DNA from: Verrucomicrobiota bacterium
GTDB lineage: Bacteria; Verrucomicrobiota; Verrucomicrobiia; Opitutales; Opitutaceae
DNA: 64,000 nt
Direction: 5' to 3'
NCBI GenBank assembly: GCA_023432225.1
Contig: JAEYUW010000010.1
Coordinates: 57,527-121,526, forward strand
The notes below the pieces were generated by a model. The model made no database searches, was not told the origin of the DNA, and was given only the letters and a program-made list of their open reading frames with translations. The position numbers were made by a program, and so were the translations under genes. Shown here piece by piece: positions 8,767-17,764 of the stretch. Position 1 is the first letter of the stretch; each line of letters begins with the position of its first letter.

Positions 8767-8824
8767 GTAGCGGAATTCGTGAGAATCTCGCGGATTGAGG
8801 CGAAAGCCTCACGGCTTCCGCTAC
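8767..8824. repeat. REPIN-like palindrome pair, family D (58 bp)
   Basis: The left arm is GTAG-CGGAATTC-GTGA-GAAT and the right arm, on the minus strand, is GTAG-CGGAAGCC-GTGA-GGCTTTCG. The arms differ in stem sequence but share the GTGA loop. Copies of the same family are at 22641 and 24109. Confidence 0.8.
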
Positions 8825-8889
8825 CTCCACTTAGTCCTCGCGGCATCTTTTGCATGGCCCCGCGTGCGGCGCCCGCTACCGTCACGCGC

Positions 8890-9873
8890 ATGGCTAAGTC
8901 CAAGATCAAGTGCGGCGTCGCGGGCGTCGGTTCGCTCGGCCAACACCACGCGCGCATCTATGCGTCGCTCCCGAACGCCGAGCTGGTCGGCATCTTCGAA
9001 ACGAGCGACGCGCGTGCGGCCGAGATTTGCGCGAAGCACAACTGCCGGCGCTTCGCCACGCTCGCCGAACTCGGCGCGGCGTGCGAAGCCGTCAGCGTCG
9101 TCGTGCCGACCGATCGTCACGAGGAAGTCGCGCTGCCGCTGCTGGCGGCGGGCTGCCACTTGTTGATCGAGAAGCCGCTCTGCGCCTCGCTCGACGAGGC
9201 GGAGCGCGTGCTCGCGGCGGCGCAGAAAGCCGGCCGCATCGTGCAGGTGGGCCACATCGAGCATTTCAACCCGGTGATGAGTTACCTCGAGAAACACACC
9301 GGTCGGCCGCAATACATCACGACCGAGCGTCTCGCCCCTTACACGACGCGAGGCACGGAGGTCGGCGTCGTGCTCGACTTGATGATCCACGACATCGGCA
9401 TCGTGCTCGCGCTCGTGAAATCGCCGATCCGCAAAATTGACAGCGTCGGCATCGACGTGCTGTCCAAGACCGAGGACATCGCGAACGCGCGCATCGAATT
9501 CGAGAACGGCTGCGTCGCGAACCTCAGTGCGTCGCGCATGGCGTTGAAGAAGAATCGCGAGATCCGCGTCTTCCAGGACAATGCCTACCTGTCGCTCGAT
9601 TTCATGAACCAGAAGGGCCATCTGGTGAAGAAGAGCGACATCATCGCTTATGGGCTGAAGCTGAAGATCGGCCTCGCGAAGGCGGGCGACGCTTCGTCGA
9701 TTCCGGTGCACGAGATTCCGATCGAGAAAGGCGAACCGCTGGCGATCGAGCTGGCGCACTTCCTCCAGAGCGTGAGCGAGGCGACACAGCCCAAGGTCGG
9801 CGCGGCGCTCGGCAAGTCCGCGCTCGAGGTGGCGATCGCGATCACGGATCAGATCCGCAAAGCGAAGAAGTGA
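8890..9873 (+). CDS. Gfo/Idh/MocA family NAD(P)-dependent oxidoreductase
   Basis: A 327-residue sugar or nucleotide-sugar dehydrogenase. The N-terminal Rossmann domain has GVAGVGSLGQHHAR (dinucleotide binding), and residues 94-97 are EKPL, carrying the conserved catalytic-site lysine of the family; the C-terminal alpha/beta domain follows. ATG at 8890 is the start that immediately precedes the Rossmann strand; upstream frame lies in a repeat. It is next to lpxB. In some bacteria the dehydrogenase beside the lpx genes is GnnA, which oxidises UDP-GlcNAc at the 3-position for amide-linked lipid A. That is a reasonable hypothesis, but the partner aminotransferase GnnB is not in this window, so the substrate is left open. 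Confidence 0.9.
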   Translation: MAKSKIKCGVAGVGSLGQHHARIYASLPNAELVGIFETSDARAAEICAKHNCRRFATLAELGAACEAVSVVVPTDRHEEVALPLLAAGCHLLIEKPLCASLDEAERVLAAAQKAGRIVQVGHIEHFNPVMSYLEKHTGRPQYITTERLAPYTTRGTEVGVVLDLMIHDIGIVLALVKSPIRKIDSVGIDVLSKTEDIANARIEFENGCVANLSASRMALKKNREIRVFQDNAYLSLDFMNQKGHLVKKSDIIAYGLKLKIGLAKAGDASSIPVHEIPIEKGEPLAIELAHFLQSVSEATQPKVGAALGKSALEVAIAITDQIRKAKK

Positions 9874-9930
9874 GGCGGTCGGAATGGGAACCACGAAACA
9901 CACGGAAGACACGAAAAGGTTTTCGAATCC

Positions 9931-10020
9931 TGTCATTCTGAGCGGAGCGAAGAATCCATGGCCCCCGGACATGGCGCCACGCTCAACCACACGGATTCTT
10001 CGCGTCGCGCAGAATGACGA
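9931..10020. repeat. Inverted repeat with TGTCATTCTGAGCGGAGCGA arms
   Basis: Bases 9931-9957 begin TGTCATTCTGAGCGGAGCGA and bases 9993-10020 are close to its reverse complement (GGATTCTTCGCG...CAGAATGACGA). Just upstream, 9887-9919 is a tract of ACACG/ACGAAA words. The arm motif is a short repeat seen between genes in many unrelated bacterial genomes, so its origin may be distinct from the GTAG elements. It ends 15 bases before the lpxB start and may affect its expression. Confidence 0.7.
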
Positions 10021-10035
10021 ATTCCTCGGATAACG

Positions 10036-11190
10036 ATGTCTGACGCGCTTCCGCATCTTCCTCCTCCGGCCACTGGCGCGGTCGACCTGCTCGTGGTCTC
10101 GGCGGAGCACTCCGGCGATGCGCATGCGGCGCGGATGGTGCGGGAGTTGCGCACGAAGCAGCCGGGCGTGCGCGTCTGCGCGCTGGGTGGGCCGCGCCTG
10201 GCGGCGGCGGGCGCGCAACTGCTGCGCGATCTCACCGTGGGCTCGACCATGGGCTTCGCGGTGCTGGCGAAGATTTCGTATTACCGCGCGTTGATCGCCG
10301 AGATCGTGCGCTGGGTCGGAGAACACCGGCCGCGGGCGGTGTGCTTCGTCGACTCGTCCGGGCTGAACCTGCGCATCGCGCGCGGCTTGTTCGAGCGCGG
10401 TCTCTCTGCGAAGGCCGGCGGGCCGACCAAGACGCTTTACTACATCAGCCCGCAGATTTGGGCGTCGCGCGCGGGGCGGCGGTTCGCGATGGCGGAGCAT
10501 CTCGATGGCGTCGCGGCGATTTTTCCGTTCGAACCCGAGGTGTATGCGGACACGGCGTTGCCGGTCGAGTTTGTCGGGCATCCGTTTTTGTCGAGCGATT
10601 ACGAGTTGCCGGTCGCGTTCGATCCCGCGGGGCCGGTGCTGTTGCTCCCGGGCAGCCGGCGCGCGTTGGTGAAGCGTTTGTTTCCGGTGCTGCTCGGCGC
10701 GTTGGCGGCGTCGGGGACGGAGAAGCGCGCCGTGGCGCTGTATCCGAGCGAGGAGATCCGGGCGCTGCTCGCGCAGCTGGCGGCGGCGTCGCCGGTCGGT
10801 GCGCGGGTCGACTTGCGGCCGGGTGGTGGCGCGCCGGCGGGGGGCGCCGCGGTGCTGACGGCGAGCGGGACGATGTCGCTCGAGTGTGCGTTGGCGGGCA
10901 TTCCGGGTGCGCTGACCTACAAGACGGATCCGCTGACCTATTTTCTCGGCCGGTTGATCGTGAAGGTGGAGTTCATCGGCATCGCGAACTTGCTGCTGAA
11001 GGCGCCGATGTATCCGGAGCTGATTCAAGGTGCGGCGACGCCCGAGGCGCTGGCGGCGCAGTTGCGCGAGTGTCTGACCGACGCCGCGCGCATCGCGCGC
11101 ACGCGGGAGCAGGCCGAGCGGCTGCGCACGTTGCTGCATGCGCCAACCCGGAGCAGTGCGGCCGATTGGGTGTTGCGCCACCTGGCCTAG
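10036..11190 (+). CDS. lpxB: Lipid-A-disaccharide synthase
   Basis: LpxB, 384 residues, joins UDP-2,3-diacylglucosamine to lipid X to form the lipid A disaccharide at the inner face of the inner membrane. Family features are SAEHSGDAHAARMV near the N-terminus, SSGLNLRIARGL (position of the family's catalytic aspartate segment, here CFVDSSGLN), YYISPQIWASRAGR, LLPGSRRALV, and the C-terminal ASGTMSLECALAGIPGALTYKT donor-binding block. The length is normal. The ATG at 10036 is the only start close to the conserved region. It shows that the organism makes lipid A. No other lpx gene is in the window. Confidence 0.94.
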   Translation: MSDALPHLPPPATGAVDLLVVSAEHSGDAHAARMVRELRTKQPGVRVCALGGPRLAAAGAQLLRDLTVGSTMGFAVLAKISYYRALIAEIVRWVGEHRPRAVCFVDSSGLNLRIARGLFERGLSAKAGGPTKTLYYISPQIWASRAGRRFAMAEHLDGVAAIFPFEPEVYADTALPVEFVGHPFLSSDYELPVAFDPAGPVLLLPGSRRALVKRLFPVLLGALAASGTEKRAVALYPSEEIRALLAQLAAASPVGARVDLRPGGGAPAGGAAVLTASGTMSLECALAGIPGALTYKTDPLTYFLGRLIVKVEFIGIANLLLKAPMYPELIQGAATPEALAAQLRECLTDAARIARTREQAERLRTLLHAPTRSSAADWVLRHLA

Positions 11191-11235
11191 AAAAAGAACT
11201 GGCGAGCGGCTCCGTGCGGCGCATCGTGGTGAGCA

Positions 11236-14200
11236 ATGCTTCGGCGTGTCTCCTCCCTCGCCATGGCCCCGTCGAGCTGGCGTCTGCCGCTGCTAGTGGG
11301 CACGCTGCTCCTCCTTCCTACCCTGGCGGGCTGGTGGCTGGTGCGATGGGAAATGCGTCGGCTGGAAGAGGAGCGATTCGAGCGTCTCTCGCGCCGGCTC
11401 GCTGCCGCGATCCAAGGGGCGTTTCGTCCCGCGGAACAGGCGATGAACGGCCTCGCGGCGGTGTCGCTGCGCGGCGAGGCGCCTGCGGCGGCGGAGTGGA
11501 GCCTTCACGTGCAGCGGGCGGAAGATTATCTGCAGGACGGCGTGGTGGGGCTGGGCTTCGTGAAGCCCGTGGCGCGGAGTGCGGTGGACGCGTTCGTGGC
11601 GGAGCGCCGCCGGGCGGGCTATCCCCAGTTTGAAGCTCAGCTCACGAGTGCGCACGAAGAGCTGTGGTTGGTCAGCGCGATGGCACCGCTGCGCTGGAAC
11701 GAGCGCGCGCTGGGCGTTGACGTAGGGGCGGGCACGAATCGCCGCGCCGCGGCCGAGCTGGCGGCGCGCACGGGTAAATTCGCGCTTTCCGCCAAGATCA
11801 ACCTCATCATCGGCGACGCGACGGCGCCGGGCTTTCTCCTGTTTTTGCCGGTCTTTCGCGGTGAGACATCGTCCGCCGACGTGAACGCGCGGGCGGCGGC
11901 GCTGCACGGCTGGGTTTACGCGGCGCTGCGACTGGATCACCTTTTTCGCGGCGCGACCGAGACGGTGAATCGCCAGCTGGGCTTTGAGTTGTTTCAAGGA
12001 GCGGGGGCGGACGCGACTGCGCTGATTCACGCGGAGAGCGGAATGGTGCCGGCCGGTCCGTCCGATGCCGGCGTCCAGGCCCGGGCGAAGTTCGAGAAGG
12101 ATCTGCCGCTCACGCTTTATGGCCAGCCCATGCGGTTGCGCGTGCGCACGCTGCCCGGCTTCGAGGTGGCGGGCGAGACGCACACGCCGGAGGGGCTGTT
12201 GGTGGGCGGAATACTGCTGGCGGTCCTCGCGACGTTTCTTGCCCGCGCGCTCATGACGTCGCGCACGCGAGCCCTCCAACTGGCGGAAAAAATGACCGTC
12301 GATCTCCGTCGCGCCGAAGCGGAGGCGCGGCGGCTGGCGCTGGTGGCGCGCCATACCTCGAATGCCGTCGGGCTGGCGGACCGCGAAGGGAAGGTGGTGT
12401 GGCTCAACGAAGGTTTCACCCGGCTGTTCGGCTACACGATCGAGGAGGCGCGCGGGCAGTTCGCACCCGGTTTGATCCGCGGCCCGGGCACGAGCGAGCA
12501 CCTGTTCGCCACAATCGTGCAGGCGATGCGCGAGGGTCAGGCGACGCACGGTGAGCTGCGGAGTTACGCGAAGGACGGCCGGGAAGTCTGGACGGACTTC
12601 GAGATGCAGCCGCTGCGCGACGACAGCGGAGCCGTGACCGGTTTCATGTCGATCCAGCTCGACATCACGGCGCGCAAACACGCGGAAGAGGAACGGGCGC
12701 GGCGCGAGGAATTGTTTCGTTTCATTCTCAACAGCCTGCCGGTGGGCGTGGCGTGGGAGTCGTTCGAAAGCGCGGGTGAACGACACTGGGTGAACGATGC
12801 GGCCGTGGTCATGAGCGGGCTCTCGCAGACGGATGCACTCGATCCCGCGCGCTTCGAGGCTGTGACCTTGCCGGAGGACTGGCAGCGCCAAAAGGAGGCG
12901 CACGCCCGGTTGCGGCGTGGTGAAATCGACCAGTTCACCGTCGACAAGCGCTACGTGCAGGCGGATGGCAGCGCGCGTTGGTGCATTCTCCATGTGCGCG
13001 CGTTCCGCGACGCGGCGGGCAAGATACTTCAGGAAGTCTCGGTCATCGGGGACGTGTCGGAATTGAAGCGCACCGAGCACAAGCTGAAGCAGCAGGAGGC
13101 GTTGTTCCGCTTCATCTTCGAATCGGTGCCGGTCGGGTTGTCGTGGGCGGTGCCCGGACAGGACGAGACGCGCATGGTCAACGCCGAGCACGTGCGCATC
13201 ACCGGGGTGCCGTTGGCGGCGTCGAAGGACCAGGCGGTTTTCGACCGGGCAACGCATCCGGACGACGCTCCGCTGCAGGCCGCGCTGATGGCGCAGATGC
13301 AGACGGGACTGATCGATCGCTTCACGCTCGAGAAACGCTATGTGCACCCTGATGGGCGGCTGACCTGGGTGCAGCTCTCGCGGCGGCTGTATCGCGACGA
13401 GCGCGGACAGCCGGCGCAGGAGCTGAACGCGCTGGTGGACATCACGGCGTTGAAGGAGACGCAGGCGGAGCTCGCCCGCGCCAACGCCCGGGCCGAGCAG
13501 GCCGCACAGGAGGCGCAGCAAGCGAATCGCGCCAAGAGCCAGTTCCTCGCGGTGATGAGCCACGAGATCCGCACGCCGATGAACGGCATCATCGGCATGA
13601 CGGGACTGTTGCTCGAAACGCGGCTCGACGCTGAGCAGCGGGATTTTGCCGAGACGATCCGCACGAGCGGCGATGCGCTGCTCACGATCATCAATGACAT
13701 TCTGGATTTCTCGAAGATCGAGTCCGGGCACATGGAGCTGGAAAACACGGAGTTCGTGCTGCGCGACTGCGTCGAGGGCGCGCTCGATCTGTTGGCCGCG
13801 CGAGCCAGCGAGAAGCAGCTCGATCTGCTCTACGAGATCGCGGATGGCACGCCGATGTCGGTGTGCGGCGATCCGATGCGTCTGCGGCAGGTGCTCGTGA
13901 ACCTGCTCGGCAATGCGCTCAAGTTCACCGAAAAGGGCGAGGTCGTGCTGTGGGCCGGCCCGGCGGGCGGAGCGGGGGCGCCCGTGCCGCGGCTGACGGA
14001 TGACGAGCGCACGCCGGTCGAACTGTTGTTTTCCGTGCGCGACACGGGCATCGGCATCGGGCCGGAAGGCATCGCGCGCCTGTTCCGGTCGTTCACCCAG
14101 GTCGACGCGTCGACGACGCGCAAATACGGCGGCACCGGTCTGGGCCTCGCCATCAGCCAGCGCCTGGCGGAGCTCATGGGCGGACGCATGTGGGTGGAAA

Positions 14201-15108
14201 GCGAACCGGGCCGCGGCTCGACGTTTTTCTTCACCGTCAAGGTCGAGGTCGTGCCAAGCAAGCCGAGGCCGTTCGCGCAAGGCGCGCGGGCCTCGGTCGT
14301 GAATCGCTCCGTGCTGATCGTCGACGACAACGTGACGAACCGACAGATCCTCGGTCGCGTGGCGCAAGGCTGGGGCATGCGCGCAACCGCGGTGGAAAGC
14401 GGACCGGCCGCGTTGGCGCTGCTGGCGGAGGGCTCGCGTTTCGACGTCGCGATTTGCGACATGCACATGCCGCTGATGGATGGCGTGACGCTGGCCCGCC
14501 GTCTCGGCGAGCGGGAAGCGGCGCGCGGCATGCCGCTGATCCTGCTCTCGTCCATCGGACAACGGCCGCCGCCCGGACTGTTCGTCGCGGCGCTGACCAA
14601 ACCGGCGAAGCCTGACCTGTTGCTCGAGGCCATCGCGCGGTCGCTCGGCGCCGTGATGCGCACCTCTGATTCGGCGCACCCGATCGCGCCGGCCACGGGT
14701 AAGCGGGCCGAGCGATTGCTGCTGGCCGAGGACAACGCCGTGAACCAGAAGGTCGCCGTGAGTTTGCTCGCGAGCCTCGGTTACACGGCGGACGTGGTGG
14801 AGAACGGTTACGCCGTGCTCGATGCCCTGGCGCGGCGTTCCTACGATGTGGTGCTTCTCGATGTGCAGATGCCCGGCATGGACGGGCTGGAGGTGGCGCG
14901 CCGGCTCTGCGCCACGCAACCGAATCCCGCCACGCGACCCTGGCTGGTGGCGCTCACGGCCAATGCCATGCAGGGCGATCGCGAACAGTGTCTGGCGGCG
15001 GGCATGGACGACTATCTGAGCAAGCCGATTAAAAAGGCCGATCTGGGAGCGGCGCTGGAGCAGGCGCTCGCCGGCCTGCGCCAACGCCGGGAATCCGGCG
15101 GCGCCTGA
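11236..15108 (+). CDS. Hybrid sensor histidine kinase: periplasmic CHASE-like domain, three PAS, two receivers
   Basis: A 1290-residue membrane kinase. Helix 1 (about residues 14-35) is followed by a ~270-residue extracytoplasmic domain resembling CHASE, then a second helix near 320-340. Three PAS-type domains follow, at about 370-490, 500-620 and 625-745, each ending in a VSVIGDVS or IQLDITARK-like strand. A short coiled coil leads into HisKA with SHEIRTPMN (phospho-accepting H776), HATPase_c with DTGIGIG and GGTGLGLAIS, and two receivers with phospho-accepting aspartates D1075 (CDMHMPLMDG) and D1209 (LDVQMPGMDG). There is no HPt domain, so phosphate must leave through a separate protein. 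The ligand is unknown. The start may be ATG 11236 or the in-frame ATG eight codons on. Confidence 0.9.
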   Translation: MLRRVSSLAMAPSSWRLPLLVGTLLLLPTLAGWWLVRWEMRRLEEERFERLSRRLAAAIQGAFRPAEQAMNGLAAVSLRGEAPAAAEWSLHVQRAEDYLQDGVVGLGFVKPVARSAVDAFVAERRRAGYPQFEAQLTSAHEELWLVSAMAPLRWNERALGVDVGAGTNRRAAAELAARTGKFALSAKINLIIGDATAPGFLLFLPVFRGETSSADVNARAAALHGWVYAALRLDHLFRGATETVNRQLGFELFQGAGADATALIHAESGMVPAGPSDAGVQARAKFEKDLPLTLYGQPMRLRVRTLPGFEVAGETHTPEGLLVGGILLAVLATFLARALMTSRTRALQLAEKMTVDLRRAEAEARRLALVARHTSNAVGLADREGKVVWLNEGFTRLFGYTIEEARGQFAPGLIRGPGTSEHLFATIVQAMREGQATHGELRSYAKDGREVWTDFEMQPLRDDSGAVTGFMSIQLDITARKHAEEERARREELFRFILNSLPVGVAWESFESAGERHWVNDAAVVMSGLSQTDALDPARFEAVTLPEDWQRQKEAHARLRRGEIDQFTVDKRYVQADGSARWCILHVRAFRDAAGKILQEVSVIGDVSELKRTEHKLKQQEALFRFIFESVPVGLSWAVPGQDETRMVNAEHVRITGVPLAASKDQAVFDRATHPDDAPLQAALMAQMQTGLIDRFTLEKRYVHPDGRLTWVQLSRRLYRDERGQPAQELNALVDITALKETQAELARANARAEQAAQEAQQANRAKSQFLAVMSHEIRTPMNGIIGMTGLLLETRLDAEQRDFAETIRTSGDALLTIINDILDFSKIESGHMELENTEFVLRDCVEGALDLLAARASEKQLDLLYEIADGTPMSVCGDPMRLRQVLVNLLGNALKFTEKGEVVLWAGPAGGAGAPVPRLTDDERTPVELLFSVRDTGIGIGPEGIARLFRSFTQVDASTTRKYGGTGLGLAISQRLAELMGGRMWVESEPGRGSTFFFTVKVEVVPSKPRPFAQGARASVVNRSVLIVDDNVTNRQILGRVAQGWGMRATAVESGPAALALLAEGSRFDVAICDMHMPLMDGVTLARRLGEREAARGMPLILLSSIGQRPPPGLFVAALTKPAKPDLLLEAIARSLGAVMRTSDSAHPIAPATGKRAERLLLAEDNAVNQKVAVSLLASLGYTADVVENGYAVLDALARRSYDVVLLDVQMPGMDGLEVARRLCATQPNPATRPWLVALTANAMQGDREQCLAAGMDDYLSKPIKKADLGAALEQALAGLRQRRESGGA

Positions 15109-15177
15109 GGCGAGACGCATCGGTGGCGCCATTTTTTCGGTCAGGTGCGGCGCGGCTGTGCCGATGGAAGAGGGAAA

Positions 15178-17487
15178 ATGCTACCTCGCGCCATCCCGAA
15201 CCGCCTCCTGCGGAGCCGGTGGCTGCCGGCGTTGACGCTGGCGGTCGGCGGGAGCGCGACCTTGTTTGTCGCCGCCAATACGAAAGTCTGGACCCCGCAC
15301 ATCGGCTCCGTGCACGCCGGTTTCCTGCTCGGCGCCGGCGCGGTGGTGACGTGGTTGATGACGGCGCTGGCCTGGACGACCGTCAATTTGCACCGGCGCT
15401 CCCTTGTGCTCGCCGAGCGCATGACCGCCGAAATGGCCGATCGCGAGGCGCAGCTGCGCTTCATCCTTAACGCTCTGCCGATGGGGGTCAGTTGGGTGCG
15501 TCAAGGCGAGACCACCGAAAGCTGGATCAACGACGCGGTGCTGCATCTCAGCGGCCTGGACCGCGAGCAGGCCCTCGACCCGGAGGCGCTCCGCGCCGTG
15601 ACCCATCCCGATGACTGGGCGACGCAGCTCGCCTACCAGGAGCGGTTGCACCGGCGTGAGATTGACCACTACACGATGTTGAAACGCTACCTGCTGCCCA
15701 ATGGCGCGGTGCGCTGGTGTGAGCTGTCCGTGCGCGCGTGCCGTCCGGAGGCGTTTGGGCCGCTGGAGCAAGTCTCGGCTGAGATCGACATCACCGAGAA
15801 GATGCAACGCGAGGCGGAACTGCACGCGGCGATGGAGGCGGCGGCCTCGCTCAACGAACAACTGGAGGAGCTGATCACCCGCGCGCAGCAATCCGCCGAC
15901 GAGGCCAATCTCGCGAGTCAGGCCAAGAGCCAGTTCCTCGCGATGATGAGCCACGAGATCCGCACGCCGATGAACGGCGTGATCGGCATGACGAGTCTGT
16001 TGCTCGACTCGCCGCTCACGCGCGAGCAGCGCGAGTTTGCGGAGACGATCCGTGCGAGCGGCGAGGCGCTGCTGACGATCATCAACGACATTCTCGATTT
16101 CTCGAAGATCGAGTCGGGGCGCATGGAGCTGGAATGCGCGGAGTTTTCGCTGCGCGAATCCGTCGAGGGCGCGCTCGACGTGCTGGCCTCGAAGGCCGCG
16201 GAGAAGCACATCGACCTTCTCTACGAGATCGCCGACGGCGTGCCGAACAATGTGCGCGGCGACGCGACGCGTTTGCGTCAGGTGGTGGTGAACCTGCTGG
16301 GCAACGCGCTGAAATTCACCGCCAAGGGCGAGGTAGTGCTGACCGTGAAGACGCAGGCGCTGCACGACGGGATGGCGGAATTGCTCTTCGCCGTGCGCGA
16401 TACCGGAATCGGCATCGCGCCGGAGGCGATCGGGCGTCTGTTCCAGTCGTTCACCCAAGTCGACGCTTCGACCACGCGGAGATACGGCGGCACCGGACTG
16501 GGGCTGGCGATCAGCAAGCGCTTGGTGGAACTCATGGAGGGCCGCATGTGGGTCGAGAGCACCCCGGGCGTGGGCTCGACGTTCTTTTTCACGATCAAGC
16601 TCGAGGCGGCGGCGAGCAAACCGCGACCCTTCGTCAATCCCGCCCGCACCCTGCAAGGGCGTCACCTGTTGATGGTGGACGACAATGCGACCAACCTGCG
16701 CATTCTGGGCGAACTGGCCAAAGGCTGGGGCATGGTGCCGCACGGCGTCGCGGAGCCGGCCGAGGCGCTGCGCCTGTTGCGCGCGGGCCGGCATTTCGAT
16801 GTGGCGGTCCTCGACATGCAGATGCCCGAGATGGACGGCCAGATGCTGGCCCGGAAGATCCGGGAGATCCTCTCGCCGGAAGAGTTGCCGCTGATGTTGC
16901 TGTCGTCGGTCGGCAATCGCGTGAAGGAGGGGCTGTTCGCCGCCAACTTGCTCAAACCCGTGAAACCTTCGGCGCTCGTGGATGCCTTGTCGCGGGTGCT
17001 GGGGCCGCGGGCGGACGACGGGGCGGTGGCGATTGGAGCCGGGCCGCCTGCACCCGTCGCGGCGGTGCGCGAGCCGGAGTTTCAACAGAGCGAGCGCTTG
17101 CTGTTGGCGGAGGACAATCTCGTCAACCAGAAGGTCGCGCTGCACCTGCTGAAGAGCATCGGTTACTGCGCCGACGTGGCTGGCAATGGGCTGGAGGTGC
17201 TCGAGGCGCTGCGGCGCCAGCGCTACGACGTCATCCTGCTCGACGTGCAGATGCCGGAGATGGACGGGTTGGAGGCGGCGGCGCAAATCTGCCGGCTCTT
17301 CCCGTCGCCGGCGGCCCGTCCGTGGATGATCGCGCTCACGGCGAACGCGATGCAGGGGGACCGCGAGCTGTGCCTCGCGGCGGGAATGGACGACTATCTC
17401 GCGAAGCCCATCAAAGTGCCGGCGCTCGCCGAAGCGTTGTTGCAGGCGAGAGAAAAACTCGCCGCCCGGGCGAATCTGGCGGCGTGA
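15178..17487 (+). CDS. Hybrid sensor histidine kinase with one PAS and two receivers (paralogue of upstream gene)
   Basis: A 769-residue paralogue of the upstream kinase that lacks the CHASE-like domain and two PAS domains. Two membrane helices near residues 10-35 and 45-72 enclose only about ten residues, so sensing is probably intramembrane or cytoplasmic. One PAS (about 95-215), HisKA (H259 in SHEIRTPMN), HATPase_c and two receivers (D546 in LDMQMPEMDG, D689 in LDVQMPEMDG) follow. The ATG at 15178 is preceded by GGAAGAGGG, a good ribosome site; an in-frame GTG at 15145 lacks one. It begins 69 bases after the upstream gene and is probably co-transcribed. Close similarity in the kinase core points to local duplication followed by loss of sensor domains. 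Confidence 0.9.
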   Translation: MLPRAIPNRLLRSRWLPALTLAVGGSATLFVAANTKVWTPHIGSVHAGFLLGAGAVVTWLMTALAWTTVNLHRRSLVLAERMTAEMADREAQLRFILNALPMGVSWVRQGETTESWINDAVLHLSGLDREQALDPEALRAVTHPDDWATQLAYQERLHRREIDHYTMLKRYLLPNGAVRWCELSVRACRPEAFGPLEQVSAEIDITEKMQREAELHAAMEAAASLNEQLEELITRAQQSADEANLASQAKSQFLAMMSHEIRTPMNGVIGMTSLLLDSPLTREQREFAETIRASGEALLTIINDILDFSKIESGRMELECAEFSLRESVEGALDVLASKAAEKHIDLLYEIADGVPNNVRGDATRLRQVVVNLLGNALKFTAKGEVVLTVKTQALHDGMAELLFAVRDTGIGIAPEAIGRLFQSFTQVDASTTRRYGGTGLGLAISKRLVELMEGRMWVESTPGVGSTFFFTIKLEAAASKPRPFVNPARTLQGRHLLMVDDNATNLRILGELAKGWGMVPHGVAEPAEALRLLRAGRHFDVAVLDMQMPEMDGQMLARKIREILSPEELPLMLLSSVGNRVKEGLFAANLLKPVKPSALVDALSRVLGPRADDGAVAIGAGPPAPVAAVREPEFQQSERLLLAEDNLVNQKVALHLLKSIGYCADVAGNGLEVLEALRRQRYDVILLDVQMPEMDGLEAAAQICRLFPSPAARPWMIALTANAMQGDRELCLAAGMDDYLAKPIKVPALAEALLQAREKLAARANLAA

Positions 17488-17551
17488 GCGCGCGCGGCTG
17501 AGGATACGCTCACACGTTCCAGGCGGACGCGTGCCGTTGGCGCCGAACGCG

Positions 17552-17620
17552 GCAGGTGGCGCGCTTGCGCGTCACAGGGGGGAGGCGGGCGAGAAAGTTG
17601 CACGCCAGCGCGCAACCTAC
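17552..17620. repeat. REPIN-like palindrome pair, family F (imperfect, 69 bp)
   Basis: The right arm read on the minus strand is GTAG-GTTGCGCG-CTGG-CGTGCAAC. The left arm is decayed (GCAG-GTGGCGCG-CTTG-CGCGTCAC). Next to it, 17643-17668 holds another single hairpin, GCAGC-CGCGGAC-GTCA-GTCCGC. All lie between the convergent kinase and hemA genes, and no T-tract is present. Confidence 0.65.
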
Positions 17621-17764
17621 GCGGCGGCGCGAGCGCCGTTGAGCAGCCGCGGACGTCAGTCCGCTGGGTTGAGGTCTCTCTCGCGTAACGGTCAGCCGAC
17701 TCACATCGGCGCCGACGAGGCTCGCCGCCGATGGTCGGGGGCGGTGCGGCACGGACCGCCGCGC

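Noticed and set aside
9880..10035. Ends of an insertion sequence upstream of lpxB
   Set aside because: The inverted arms are only about 35 bases apart, there is no transposase frame between them and no obvious target duplication.
11293..15132. 1279-codon minus-strand frame opposite the first hybrid kinase
   Set aside because: Arg/His-rich sequence with no motif, exactly mirrored on the kinase frame.
15109..15177. The two hybrid kinases as one gene split by a frameshift
   Set aside because: Each has its own complete kinase core and two receivers, and the second has its own ribosome site and membrane helices.
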